Source: Drosophila miranda (taxonomy: Eukaryota > Arthropoda > Insecta > Diptera > Drosophilidae). From it: a stretch of 64,000 bases of DNA. The stretch lies in NCBI RefSeq assembly GCF_003369915.1, contig NC_046677.1, forward strand, positions 9,114,001-9,178,000, in the 5' to 3' direction. Positions 48,189 to 58,211 of this stretch are shown here, one piece after another (position 1 is the stretch's first letter; every line of letters begins with the position of its first letter). Under the pieces are notes generated by a model. The model saw only the letters and a program-made list of their open reading frames with translations. It was not told the DNA's origin and ran no database searches. The position numbers were made by a program, and so were the translations under genes.

Positions 48189-50578
48189 CAGTCTGAAAAG
48201 AAGAGGTATATGGTATATGAACGCCTCTCATTGCAGCAGTCTGGCCACGCTCTCTTTTTCGCTCTCTCTCTCTCTGAATCGTAGCAACAATGGGGACTTT
48301 TATCGGGTCTTTCTCTCTCCTTTTTGGGATATCCTCTCTCCGTGGAGGGATTTTTCATCGGAACAATTTCCGTGCAACAATGAGTCCCATTCCACGGATG
48401 ACCATTCCATGCACAATGTTGCTGGCAACACTTAATTTGTGTCCAGACTCATGTGCCGAGCGGTTGTGTTTTTGAGCTGCTGCGGCCGCGGCGGCGTTTT
48501 TCGGCGTTTTGGCAGGCCGATTTCGAATTTAATTGAAACAGTTAGTTATTTATTAAATAAAAGTATTGGTTCTTCGCTGTGATTGTGGAAATTTAAAAAA
48601 ATATACACTTTTCTATGTTCCAAAGTGGTCAACGCCCTCACGCGCTCTTTTCCCCCTCCATTCTCTCCTTATGTGTCGGAGTGGCCTTTTATGGCTGTGT
48701 GCGTGAGTTTCTGTTAAATGTGTGGTTTAATTTAATAATGCAACGGATAAGAATATATTTCGATACGATTTTCGCATCTTGATGTGGATTTTTGCCCGCG
48801 CCCCAGCAAAATTCTTAGAATTCTTGACATTCCCGCGCGCACACACACACACGCACACAACACATTCATATACACGTTCAGACGCAGTGAAAAAAAAAAT
48901 AATTTACTCATCCCCCCGTGAACGTCGCTGCTGGCAAAGAGAGCGAGAGCGGGTGCGTTTGTGTGTGGTCATCAACACACATACAGGCACATGCACTTGA
49001 ACTCTCGTGTATACACGCAACACACACCTCAATTGGTTGAAGTCTCCGCTAAAAGGCCTCTCGCTCTCTCTTCAGCATAAAACTAGCAAGACTTGTTTTT
49101 TTTTGCGCAAAACACGAAAACCGGTAAATTTTTGAAATTGCACACAGAGACTGAGAGAGAGAGAGCGTTGGTTGGGATTTGTTCTTGTGCTGGAATTTCG
49201 TTTAAACCATATTTTTCACACACTTTGCTTTTCTTACAGTTTTCTAAACACACACACAAGCGCTGAAAGAAGAGCCAACGAACTCGTGCAGCGACGCCCA
49301 AGAATGGTACAGGGCAAGGCAACATGAAAATTACAGCAACAACGAACGCAGAAAAGAAGTAGAGAAGAAGTAAAGACGCCGTGCCGACGCCGCAGCGTTC
49401 AACAGTATTTTATTAGCGGGTGTTGTTGTCATGTATGTATGCACGCTGTTTTGTTGCTTCTATTATTCAAAATGTTGTTAATATTATTGTTATTGTTGTT
49501 ATTATTGTGTTTCTTGTATTTGTTGCTTGCACGCATTTGTCATTTAACCGTAGGAATTTTCAGTTGTATGCGAGGTTGTTGTAGCAATGAAAACGATCAT
49601 CGAACTTGTTTTGATTGTTTTGTGATAGAAACGGAATCAAAATGAAATGACGCGCCGCTGATCTTGACCTACACGCTCGCAAGTTCAACGCAATTTATAT
49701 GGTTATTCAACTTGCTTTTTTTGCGCATATTTCTGCCAACTTCCTCTCGCAGACACTCACACACACACAAACCACACACCACACATATTTATAATTTTTA
49801 TAACGGAAATTTTAATAAGCTAGATGTGTACTGGGTGAGAAAGAGAGTGCAGCAGCAATGCTGCGATTGTTAACTGTACATGCATGTATATACATACATG
49901 TGCATCTGGCATTTCTCGATTTCAATTAATGTACATATTTTTGCGCTGTGCTTGCGTTGATCTGATCCCTCATTCTTATCACGTGAAATGACAAAGAATT
50001 TGGCGACAAATTGCTACAGACTGGCGCCAAAAATTTTGTTGACCGTTTTTATTGTTTCCGATGTCCAGCAGTCGTGTAGAGTTCAAAAGGTTTGGGTATA
50101 TTTGCTTTGTGAAGATCTGATCGGCATAGATGGCTATTCCTCATACTATTACTCCTTACTTGTTTTCTTCTAAATGTGCAGATGTTCTTATTTATTTGTT
50201 TTTATTCCTGTTGAAATCGAAATGTAAACATTTATGTCGAAAATTCGCCTAATTTACTATTTGTACCTTCTGTCGCCATTCGAGTCGATTCATATTTCTG
50301 TTTTATCACCAGCCTCATCATCATTATCATGTTGATGTTGTTGTCGTCGCATTTATTGTTCTGGTTTTTTTTTTGTATATTTATTTATTATGCCGCGGCC
50401 GCAAAAAAAGTACAAGTCAAAGCCAGTCCGTGGCCGTGAGAACATGAGAAAAGACAAACCTAATGTGCATCTCAGCCAAGCGCACGATCAGGGGGCTCTC
50501 TGGCACTCCGAAGACATCATCGAATCCAAAGAACCCAAAGCCTCGGGTCTCGGGCCCCCGTGTCCGGGCCAAGGAGAA

Positions 50579-50664
50579 TTGTGTCATTCTTCAAAGTGGT
50601 TGTGAAATGTTTGCCTTTTTATGCCTATTCATATCACAGCCAGCTTTGAGGAGCGACACGATGC
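50579..50664 (+). ncRNA. mir-2b-2: microRNA precursor mir-2b-2
   Basis: The mature 3p arm is at 50632-50654 and starts TATCACAGCCAGCTTTGAGG, the miR-2b sequence. The 5p arm at about 50588-50609 (TCAAAGTGGTTGTGAAATG) pairs with it around an AT-rich loop. miR-2 family seeds bind K-box sites in 3' UTRs and repress pro-apoptotic genes such as reaper, hid, grim and sickle. First of three hairpins on the spitz strand, so it is probably processed from a spitz intron. Confidence 0.95.
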
Positions 50665-50878
50665 TCAAGACAAAAGAAATAAACCATCCAAGCCGAATAA
50701 AAGAATCGACGAAAGATGAAACATGAAACATGGAAAAATGACAAAACAGTGCTTATTGTAACGTTGCAAGTGTTTATTTCGTTTATATCATTACATCAGC
50801 ATTTATCGAAATTGCAAATTCTAAAGTCCCGCAGTCAATGATCCTGAATCCTATCTACAAAACTATTGGCACATTCAT

Positions 50879-50953
50879 GCTGGGCTCACAAAGTGGTTGT
50901 GAAATGCATTTTGCTTTGCCCGCATATCACAGCCAGCTTTGATGAGCTCGGCG
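50879..50953 (+). ncRNA. mir-2a-1: microRNA precursor mir-2a-1
   Basis: Mature arm at 50925-50947 begins TATCACAGCCAGCTTTGATG (miR-2a). The opposite arm CACAAAGTGGTTGTGAAATG at about 50887-50906 forms the stem. The loop differs from the D. melanogaster form as I recall it, while the mature arm is unchanged. Confidence 0.95.
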
Positions 50954-51453
50954 TAATGTATCGTACATCAATCAATCATAATATACGTATGTATCGCTCC
51001 CCTCCACCGCCCCCGCCACCATGCAGCACACCCCGACACGCACTTACCTCTCTATATGGTGGATACTATACGGAGGGTGTTACCATTTTATATTTTGCAA
51101 ATAATGACAATAATAATCTCTTCTCCAAACACACACTTGCATGCGTTTGAACCAATTTTCAGAGTACATAAAAACCGTGCATTTGGCCCACGAAATGTGC
51201 AGAAATTAATACATCTGATTGGGTAATTGGGTGATCGGGTGGATGGGGTCGAGCGTCTCCAGGATGACCCATCAGTCTATCGGGGGAGCAGCTGATGTGA
51301 AATTGGTTCGAACGCCGCAAGCAAAATGAAATACCCTATCGAGTGCAAAAACAATTAGTACACACGTTTTAATTTATAATACTGCAGATTTTGTATGATT
51401 TAACCAACATTGAAATGAACAAAAATAATGCCACATCTATTATGATGTTGCTT

Positions 51454-51525
51454 ATCTAAGCCTCATCAAGTGGTTGTGATATGGATACCCAACGCATATC
51501 ACAGCCAGCTTTGATGAGCTAGGAT
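51454..51525 (+). ncRNA. mir-2a-2: microRNA precursor mir-2a-2
   Basis: Mature arm at 51497-51519 is miR-2a. The 5p arm CATCAAGTGGTTGTGATATG lies at about 51463-51482. As far as I can recall, the whole hairpin matches the D. melanogaster mir-2a-2 precursor. Last of the cluster, 572 bp before the spitz start codon. Confidence 0.96.
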
Positions 51526-51800
51526 AATCAACGGGAAACAACGTAAATTGAATTTGAAATTGAAAGAAAAAACAAGTGAAATTGGTCGTGTTCTCATCAT
51601 CGAGTGATATGGAAGTATATGGAGAAATTGTTGAAACCATTTGACGATTCATAGCTGCGGAACAGTTTTTGATTACATTGTCTAAACATATATACTTCTG
51701 ATTTAATGCAGTTATTCCTTTTTTATTTTGTTTTAGTTGAGTACACAGTTCTAGAGCTACCCACATATATTTGATCGAAGCGAAAAGTTTTATTTTATCC

Positions 51801-51830
51801 TCACTAATGCCAATTTTGTCTTTCCCGCAG
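51801..51830 (+). promoter_or_regulatory. Branch site and 3' splice site upstream of spitz coding exon
   Basis: CTAAT at 51804-51808 followed by TTTTGTCTTTCCCGCAG ending at 51830 is a textbook fly acceptor. It would start the spitz coding exon at 51831 and place the three miR-2 hairpins inside the preceding intron. A second possible acceptor (TGTTCTGCAG) ends at 51932. Confidence 0.55.
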
Positions 51831-52096
51831 ATACACATGCCTCCCATTAACTCAACGTTTATGCAGCATATGTAGAGAGAGCACCGGCAAACACACATTT
51901 CAAAAGAGCCTTGACGACGCCCTGTTCTGCAGCGGAGAATTAAGATTTTAATTTATTTTGTGATAGTTTCTAGTTTATTGATAAGCTTTAACGAAACCAA
52001 ACAACGATTGCAAGCCAAAAAGAAAACCAATATCGAAATAACGAAATACCCAAAAACCCCCCCAAACTCGAAACCGAACACAAGCTTCAAATTGTA

Positions 52097-52822
52097 ATGA
52101 TGCATTCCACAAGCACCACGATCTACAATATGGGACGACCATATTATCTGGCCTTGCTGTTGATCGGCTGCCTGGCATATCCGGCCTGCATTGAGGCCTG
52201 CTCCAGCCGCACGGTGCCCAAGCCGCGTCCTTCCATATCGTCTTCGATGTCGGGTGCTGCATTGCCGCCCACTCAGGCCCCAGCAACGACAACCACCATG
52301 CGCACCACAACGACGACTCCACGGCCCAACATAACATTCCCCACGTACAAGTGTCCAGAGACTTTTGATGCCTGGTACTGCCTGAACGATGCCCATTGCT
52401 TTGCCGTGAAGATCGGTGATCTTCCTGTATACAGCTGCAAGTGCGCCATCGGATTCATGGGTCAGCGGTGCGAGTATAAGGAAATCGACGGGTCCTATCT
52501 GCCCAAGCGGCCGCGTCCCATGCTCGAGAAGGCCAGCATTGCAAGTGGTGCGATGTGTGCCCTGGTCTTTATGCTATTCGTATGCCTCGCATTCTATCTT
52601 CGATTCGAGCAGCGCGCTGCCAAGAAGGCCTACGAGCTGGAGCAGGAGGAGGATGATAATGAGTACGATCAAGGCGATGATCAGGATCAATGCGAGTGCT
52701 GCCGCAATCAATGCTGTGCTGCCGGCGACGAGCCTCTCGTCCAGGAACGCAAGTTGCCCTATCACATGCGGCTGGAGCATGCCCTAATGTCTTTTGCCGT
52801 CCGTCGCACCACAAAACTGTGA
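52097..52822 (+). CDS. spi: Spitz, TGF-alpha-like EGF receptor ligand precursor
   Basis: Membrane-tethered ligand that activates EGFR after Star-dependent trafficking and Rhomboid cleavage. The 241-residue frame opens with two ATGs; the second (52100, MHST) matches the D. melanogaster start, so 240 residues is equally possible. Signal peptide covers about 12-34, giving mature N-terminal Cys35 (CSSRTVPKPR), the palmitoylated residue. A Ser/Thr/Pro linker follows, with an N-glycosylation site at N78. The EGF domain spans 86-125 with six cysteines (86, 95, 101, 114, 116, 125). The Rhomboid recognition motif ASIASGA is at 146-152, leading into a transmembrane segment to about 169. The cytoplasmic tail has an acidic run and a CECCRNQCC cluster. 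The coding region is a single exon. The acidic tail differs in length from that of D. melanogaster as I recall it; the EGF domain is nearly unchanged. Confidence 0.97.
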   Translation: MMHSTSTTIYNMGRPYYLALLLIGCLAYPACIEACSSRTVPKPRPSISSSMSGAALPPTQAPATTTTMRTTTTTPRPNITFPTYKCPETFDAWYCLNDAHCFAVKIGDLPVYSCKCAIGFMGQRCEYKEIDGSYLPKRPRPMLEKASIASGAMCALVFMLFVCLAFYLRFEQRAAKKAYELEQEEDDNEYDQGDDQDQCECCRNQCCAAGDEPLVQERKLPYHMRLEHALMSFAVRRTTKL

Positions 52823-53221
52823 ATCAATTGAACGCGGACCACGGACACAGACACGAACGACAGATCACTTCGAATGAATATGCCTTGGGTAACAGGAAAA
52901 CTGTTCCATTCAACGAATTTTAAATGTGCTTTAGTCGGAAGTCCTAATTCCTATTTACTAATTGTTAATTGTAAAATGTCCACAAACTACTGTCCACAGT
53001 CGGGAAAGAGATCTTACTATAGAAGAGAATTCCGCTCTTTCGTTCCAGACAATGCATACTAGAGCAAGTCTTTTGTATTATCAAATCGAATGTATTTGTA
53101 TACCTTATGCTAGCTATTTATTTTATCCTGATATACGTATCACACACACACAAGGAGAAACACGCGCCAAGTATTATTTATTGCGAGAAAAAAATATACA
53201 CAATTATTTGAACAAATTCTG

Positions 53222-53227
53222 AATAAA
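53222..53227 (+). other. Polyadenylation signal, spitz
   Basis: AATAAA 400 bp after the spitz stop, followed within 45 bases by a GT-rich TGTTGTCTTTTG stretch. First canonical signal on this strand after the gene. Confidence 0.6.
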
Positions 53228-54048
53228 CATAAGAAACTGCACGATGCATATGAATGTTTAAGATGTTGTCTTTTGCCCTTTAGTACTTTTGAGTACCCTT
53301 TAATCTACTGAAGGTTACTGTAATACTAATTTCTACAAAAATTGTAATACAACAAAATTGTACCCAAAGGTGGTTTGTCTTTATTGGAGTCGAGACATTG
53401 TGGGGCTAAGATGAGAGTGTAACCCATCTACTCTACTGTGGTCTAAACAGATCTTTAGCACGACTTAATCTTCTTAATTCGGCATTTTGTAAGAATTTAA
53501 ATTCGTTTGTTTTCTATATTAAAAATCAAGATAATGGGTCGTGACTCCTTGGATGTAATAGAAGCATAGAATCTTTTTGAATACAAATACTCACCTATTT
53601 GTATTAAACTTGCTTCTTTCGGCATTCTAATCTTTACCCCAATATAGACGATACTTTCTGTTTTCATAGAGGTCCCTATCATATACATTATAGGGTTGGA
53701 AATTCCTCCTTTTGGCATTGCAAACCCAGTTATAGGATACCATAAATTCAGTCTCGGTAGAGTCCATTCTACCGTTAAGATTATACTTAATTATGACGTT
53801 CTTTATCACTACCGCCTGAGAATCGGTACATTATATTTTGAAGTGGGATTTACAGCCGGTGACACGCGTTGCTTGATTGAGTATTTCCGGGTGGGTTTTC
53901 CCAGCCGGCAGTGAAACACAGCTAAACTATGTGCACGTGTTTATGGTACCCGTGAGGTGTCCGGGCGATAAGATTAGCTCATTTAGCAAATCCCATAAAA
54001 TGTTAGAAAGGTCAATATCCGTTTAAACGAGAGCCAGTCTAAACATAA
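53228..54048. other. Intergenic, nothing recognised
   Basis: AT-rich DNA between the spitz 3' end and the inverted Helitron. Short open frames on both strands (for example minus strand 53627-53809) have no recognisable domain. Confidence 0.5.
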
Positions 54049-54597
54049 ACGAGGGGGAACATTGTGAGTTGCTGCGGAGACCGCAACTCTACGGTTATAC
54101 CCGATACTAAGTCAGTATGGCTCTCCTCCGGCAGACGCCGCTAATATTAAGCGACACGACAAAGAGTGCGTGCGAGAGAGACAGAAAATCAGTCTGAGCG
54201 TGACGTCGGGCGCTGCATAGCCACTGCAAATAGATTTGTTCCTTTTGGCTATAAAAATGATCTGATCTGATCCAGATTCAGCAATCTGATAGATATGGTC
54301 ATTATCTATGATTCTGCGTTTTCTCGAATCTGCAATATTGTGGATGAAACAGATTTTCGTCCTTTGTGGGGGCGGAAGGGGGTGGGGCGAAGTTTTGAGG
54401 TATACGTTTTATAGTGAGATCTAACAGGAGTGCGGATTCGAAATTTGGTTACTCTAGCGTTAATAGTCTCTGAGATTTGTGAATACCACCAGATTTTCGT
54501 CCTTTGTGGTTCGGAAGGGGGTGTCCAAATCTAATACTATCTAATATTACCACAAATCTAAAATACCCCAATACTCATTTTGAGTATCGGGTATAAT
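54049..54597 (-). mobile_element. Internally deleted non-autonomous Helitron (DINE-1 type), inverted
   Basis: Same family as the array Helitron, on the opposite strand and about half its length. It keeps the 3' hairpin (GAGTTGCTGCGG near 54065), the TATCGGGTATA word, the GATCTGATCTGATC region, two of the internal repeats and the 5' end word (GAGTATCGGGTATA reading right to left, to 54595). The (GTCC)n block is gone. It lies 16 bp beyond the polyadenylation signal of the next gene. Confidence 0.88.
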
Positions 54598-54659
54598 TAT
54601 GAAACAAATTATATTTATTTATGTACATTCGATAGAAGCTATAGTTAAAATCTTGCATC

Positions 54660-55523
54660 TTAAAACTGACGAGAAATGTTTTCACATTTCTGATAGAGCG
54701 CTTTCATTGGGCCATAGCTCGACAGAACCAGCGACGTGAGTGTGAGGCACTTCATCAGAATCTGAAAGTCCGTCTCACTGCGATTCGTAAAGTAGCCCGT
54801 CTGGTAGCCGTAATACTGGGTCACCAATGCAATGACAAAGCAAGCGAATCCCAAGAGGTTGTGAAAGGTCTTGTTCAGCAATGGGGTGATCAGCCTTTTC
54901 ACGCGAGCGGAGAAGAGTGCACTCAGGCCAGATGTCATGGCCAGTATGCACAGTATAAATGCAGTAAAACCTGTAGGGGAAGTAGGAAATTCCATTGATC
55001 AGCGGACGTTTTACTCATTCATTCGGAGAGCAGTTCTACAGTCAAGATAATGGCGCATTCTCTCTCTTGTTGTTTGAATTACTCACCCAGCTTTCCGTGC
55101 GTTGACTGGAGAGAGAAACCTTTCTGTATCATTTTGATTAGGGCTCCAGATGCTCCACAGCATCCGCCCAGTGTTAGGACTATCCAATGTATTGTGGTCT
55201 TTGTATGCCGCTTGTAACTGTGTGTGAGAACATTGCCGCCATAGTGGATCATGACACCCTCGGCCATGAAGAAGGAGAACTGTACGAGAAAAAGATGATG
55301 ATCTTTAGAGATCGATTCTTCCTGCTGCTATTAGCAGTTACGTTACCCCAATGGTGACCAGCCAAGCATGCAGACTAGTGCCTTCGAGTCCAGTCCGCAG
55401 TGTCAGGTATGACATATAGATGGTTACGAAACCAATGCAGATTTGATTGAGAACGTTCAGACAGAACTCCACTCTCTGCCATCGGTCCTGAGAGTCGTGC
55501 GGGGACAGTGTGTTGTGGGACAT
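54660..55523 (-). CDS. Cytochrome b561 domain protein, three-exon paralogue
   Basis: Exons 55523-55347, 55279-55087 and 54970-54660 encode 226 residues. Splice sites are GTAACG with TCGTACAG (phase 0) and GTGAGT with CCCTACAG (phase 1); the joins recreate VTIGFSFFMAEG and KLGFTAFILC, matching the intronless paralogue at 58212. It is a transmembrane electron carrier of the CYB561D2 type. Four histidines expected to bind two haems are present, in SLHAW, TTIHW, QSTHG and KTFHN contexts. The start MSHNT aligns with the paralogue; an in-frame ATG at 55667 (MAEPERP) would add 48 residues and cannot be excluded. A minus-strand AATAAA at 54619-54614 lies about 40 bp past the stop. Six hydrophobic helices are expected. 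It probably moves electrons from cytosolic ascorbate across an endomembrane; this is inferred from the family. Confidence 0.85.
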
Positions 55524-55667
55524 TTTTGAATATCGTTGCGCAGATTCGATTAAAACAAATGAGGCTTGTCGTGCTGCTCTCGCCGCGTATGTTCTCGTCT
55601 GGATCGTGCTGCCGCAGTCGACGACTTTCTGTGATCTACTAACAACCGGCCGCTCGGGCTCGGCCAT

Positions 55668-56134
55668 TGTAGTTTCTGTTTTGAATTATTTTAAGCTCTT
55701 ATCAGTGCTTTGACATAATGCTCTTTTCGTGTTTAATAAAGTAAACTGTGAGTACACAGTGCAAGAACATTTGTACAGTTCCCAGCTGATAAGTGTGCCT
55801 ACCTCTCATCAGACAAATTTTTGTAAAATAATTTATTGGGAACTAAAGCGGTAAATGATCGTCAAATTAACAAAACGATCGAACTTTATTAAGCGGCTAA
55901 TAAACGGCCCGATACGCCCATTGGACTATGTCCGTCCGTTCCTCCGTTCGCAATTGATTTAAATTATCTCCACCGCTGTTTGAGCGCAACTGCCGAAGCT
56001 TTTTGCCAACGTCACTTTAACGCACGCCGCTTGACTACTACAAATACATAAATAACATTTTTTATTCCAGATCGTATCGGTTTCCTTTTGGTGAAGTGAA
56101 GCTATTCAAGTGCCAATAAACACATCAGATAAGT
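55668..56134. other. Intergenic, nothing recognised
   Basis: Upstream region of the three-exon b561 gene. I see no exon, RNA gene or clear promoter word. Confidence 0.45.
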
Positions 56135-56830
56135 CACTAAACCGCAAAAAGACCTTAGATCGGGCTGCTCGTTGCATTTATTTGATTGCAGTAGTGGATA
56201 TTTGATCAGTTAGTAGTATTTTCCAGCACTGAGAGTAACCGACTAATAAACCAAAATGTGACTCATAAAGACAGCTTAATATTTTTTATAGCGTAGCAGT
56301 TCTATGAATGAACACTAAACTGAAAAAAGACCTTCAATCGTGCTGCTCGCTGCATTTAGTTGATCGCAATAAATATGACGATTCGTCAGTTAGTAGTATA
56401 CTCCAGCACTGAGTGGAACGGACTAATTAACCAAAATATGATCATATTCAATTACGTTCATATTGGTATTGTATTATCTGCATAAAGACTGGTTAATATA
56501 CTTCATAGCGTAGCAGTTCTATGAGAAAACACTAAGCCTCAACTATACCTTTAATCGTGCTGCTCTCTGCATATATTTTATTTTAGTGATAGATCCAACG
56601 ATTAGTATTTTCCAGCACTGAGTGTAACGGATACATACCGTGTAATTTTAATCATATTAATGATTTTATTGGAACAGCTGGAATATTATTTACATCTTCT
56701 TAAAGAATGCATAATATTCTTTATATAAAACTTAAACTAAATTAATTTCAAGACTAAACAAGGTTGACTAAACAGCGTAAACGTTGCACTGCTCCCTGGA
56801 CATATTGTGGCACTAGCAGAATAATTGACA
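56135..56830 (+). repeat. Degenerate tandem repeat, period about 180-220 bp
   Basis: Units begin with CACTAAAC-like words at 56135, 56313, 56530 and, weakly, 56754. Conserved blocks recur in order: TCGTGCTGCTCGCTGCAT, CAGTTAGTAGTAT, TCCAGCACTGAGTG, GACTAAT(T)AACCAAAAT and ATAGCGTAGCAGTTCTATGA. Spacers between blocks vary far more than the blocks do. It is not similar to the Helitron array. Function is unknown. Confidence 0.75.
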
Positions 56831-56928
56831 ATGTTTGAAGCATATTTTTTATTCGATCTGACGACTAAGGCTTAGAATGTGAAGGTCAGTCAGGGTAGGT
56901 AGCTTCTTGTGGACTAAATAAGCATTAC

Positions 56929-57155
56929 AGTCGTACTTCTCTATTACGAACTTTAGTACTACGAAGTTTTCTATATAACGAATTTATTTCCACCTAGACT
57001 TCGTTCAACTTGCAGTACGTTTTGCTCTCCTTATAAAGAATTTCCTTACAGTGAATATTTCTTTACGATTTTCGTAGGCCCGTAACTCGAATGCTTATAT
57101 GCTTTAGATCTCCCTATAACGAATTTTTAGTATATCCGAATATATATACATATAT
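56929..57155 (+). mobile_element. Possible pogo/Tigger-like DNA transposon end
   Basis: After a TA at 56929, the sequence CAGTCGTACTTCTCTATTAC opens a stretch in which CTATAACGAA-like words recur (56943, 56970, 57114). CAGT at a TA target and such subterminal words are typical of pogo-superfamily elements. I do not see the matching far end; a decayed Helitron follows, which may have inserted into it. Confidence 0.35.
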
Positions 57156-57156
57156 A

Positions 57157-57320
57157 TATAAGGATGGTTTCCGACTCCATACAGTATATATCTTCTTGAT
57201 TGGCAATAGACGAGTCGATTGAGTATATTCTTTCTCTCTCTCACACACTCTTTGTCGTAAACTGAACTGAGTATCGGGTATAAATGTAGAGTCGCGGCCG
57301 TAGCAGCTGAGCTCACCAAT
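57157..57320 (+). mobile_element. Decayed Helitron fragment
   Basis: GGTTTCCGACTCCATACAG, then AGACGAGTCGATTGAG, CTCACACACTCTTTGTCGT and GAGTATCGGGTATAAATG match the array Helitron in order, with a worn hairpin after it. Middle parts are missing and divergence is higher than in the array, so this copy is older. Confidence 0.75.
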
Positions 57321-57380
57321 AGTGTTTGCATCAGTTCTCAGTTTGTATTTGATTCAAAAGCTTTTGATAATTATTAAAGT

Positions 57381-57686
57381 TTGCAAGTTTTTAAAAATAA
57401 AGCAAAGCTTTTAAAAAAGGCAGACCGTGAAAAATTCAGCTCCAAGTGCAAAAGAATTCGCAGTTGTCTTTGCAAGAATGCTGATGAGGCCATGTCTTGG
57501 GCACTCCTTCCCACGAAGACGAAGCGTTCTCCAAAATTGTGGAGTTCAGTATATCTGAAGGTCTTCTACCTGAACAAGACGTTGCTTCAATCGTTAAAGA
57601 TCAAATTTGATCAGAGTACCTTTGTGGAGATGATAGATAATGCGCCTGAAAATGTATTTGCTTCCCTTAACGTCCTTGAACTTTGA
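57381..57686 (+). CDS. 101-codon ORF, unknown, possibly transposase relic
   Basis: The frame gives KAKLLKKADREKFSSKCKRI and later NADEAMSWALLPTKTKRSP. The composition is protein-like and vaguely recalls the CENP-B-type DNA-binding part of pogo/Tigger transposases, in keeping with the transposon-like end 230 bp to the left. The match is weak and the true start is uncertain. Confidence 0.3.
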   Translation: MQVFKNKAKLLKKADREKFSSKCKRIRSCLCKNADEAMSWALLPTKTKRSPKLWSSVYLKVFYLNKTLLQSLKIKFDQSTFVEMIDNAPENVFASLNVLEL

Positions 57687-58211
57687 GAGTTGAGAAGGAA
57701 AAGTGGAAAATCAAAATTAAACTTAACAATTTCATCTTTCGAATTTCTACGAATTTTCGGTACAGGGAATTATTTTTGAAATCACAAAAATAAATCGGAA
57801 ATAGTTTTGGGAAGACCACTAGAAAGACCACTGTTCTGGAAATAAGGATGCTTGGATTTCTTATTGTGCAATAAAAACAGCAGAATATCGAACAATCAGG
57901 GGGGAAAATTAAAAAACTTTATTGTAGCAGAAGATAGGACCTGGCTGCTCCACTTCGATCTTCCTTGTCTTGGTCCCCTTCCTGCTTTTAATCCCTGTCT
58001 AGGATACTCAGTAGATCCGTGCCGTTTGCCTCGACAGGCTCCCGAGACGGCATGGGGTTCCAGATATGCCCGTACCCCCTTTTATGGGCGGAACAAGTTA
58101 GTTAAACAAAGATTCGTTTTCAGTCATATATTTCTTAACCTAAAGTATATAAATATTAAATACGGAAGAACAAGGAACATTTAAACACAGAACTTTGGAA
58201 AAGCATAGTCT

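Larger units (their letters stand above)
43610..50578. other. Presumed spitz upstream/first-intron region, no other gene found
   Basis: About 7 kb without a coding exon I can support. Simple repeats are frequent: TG at 43731-43752, GA at 46112-46133 and 48156-48188, TATG runs near 46303-46340, and T runs near 45688 and 45720. The 186-codon frame at 47636-48196 is a purine-tract artefact. Part of this DNA should be first intron, because the miR-2 cluster and a splice acceptor lie downstream. Confidence 0.45.

Noticed and set aside
47636-48196. 186-codon plus-strand open frame in the spitz upstream region
   Set aside because: Ends in an Arg-Glu string from a GA microsatellite. Composition is not protein-like, and other frames are open as well.
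52569-52814. Frames antisense to spitz
   Set aside because: Shadow frames of a well-recognised coding exon.
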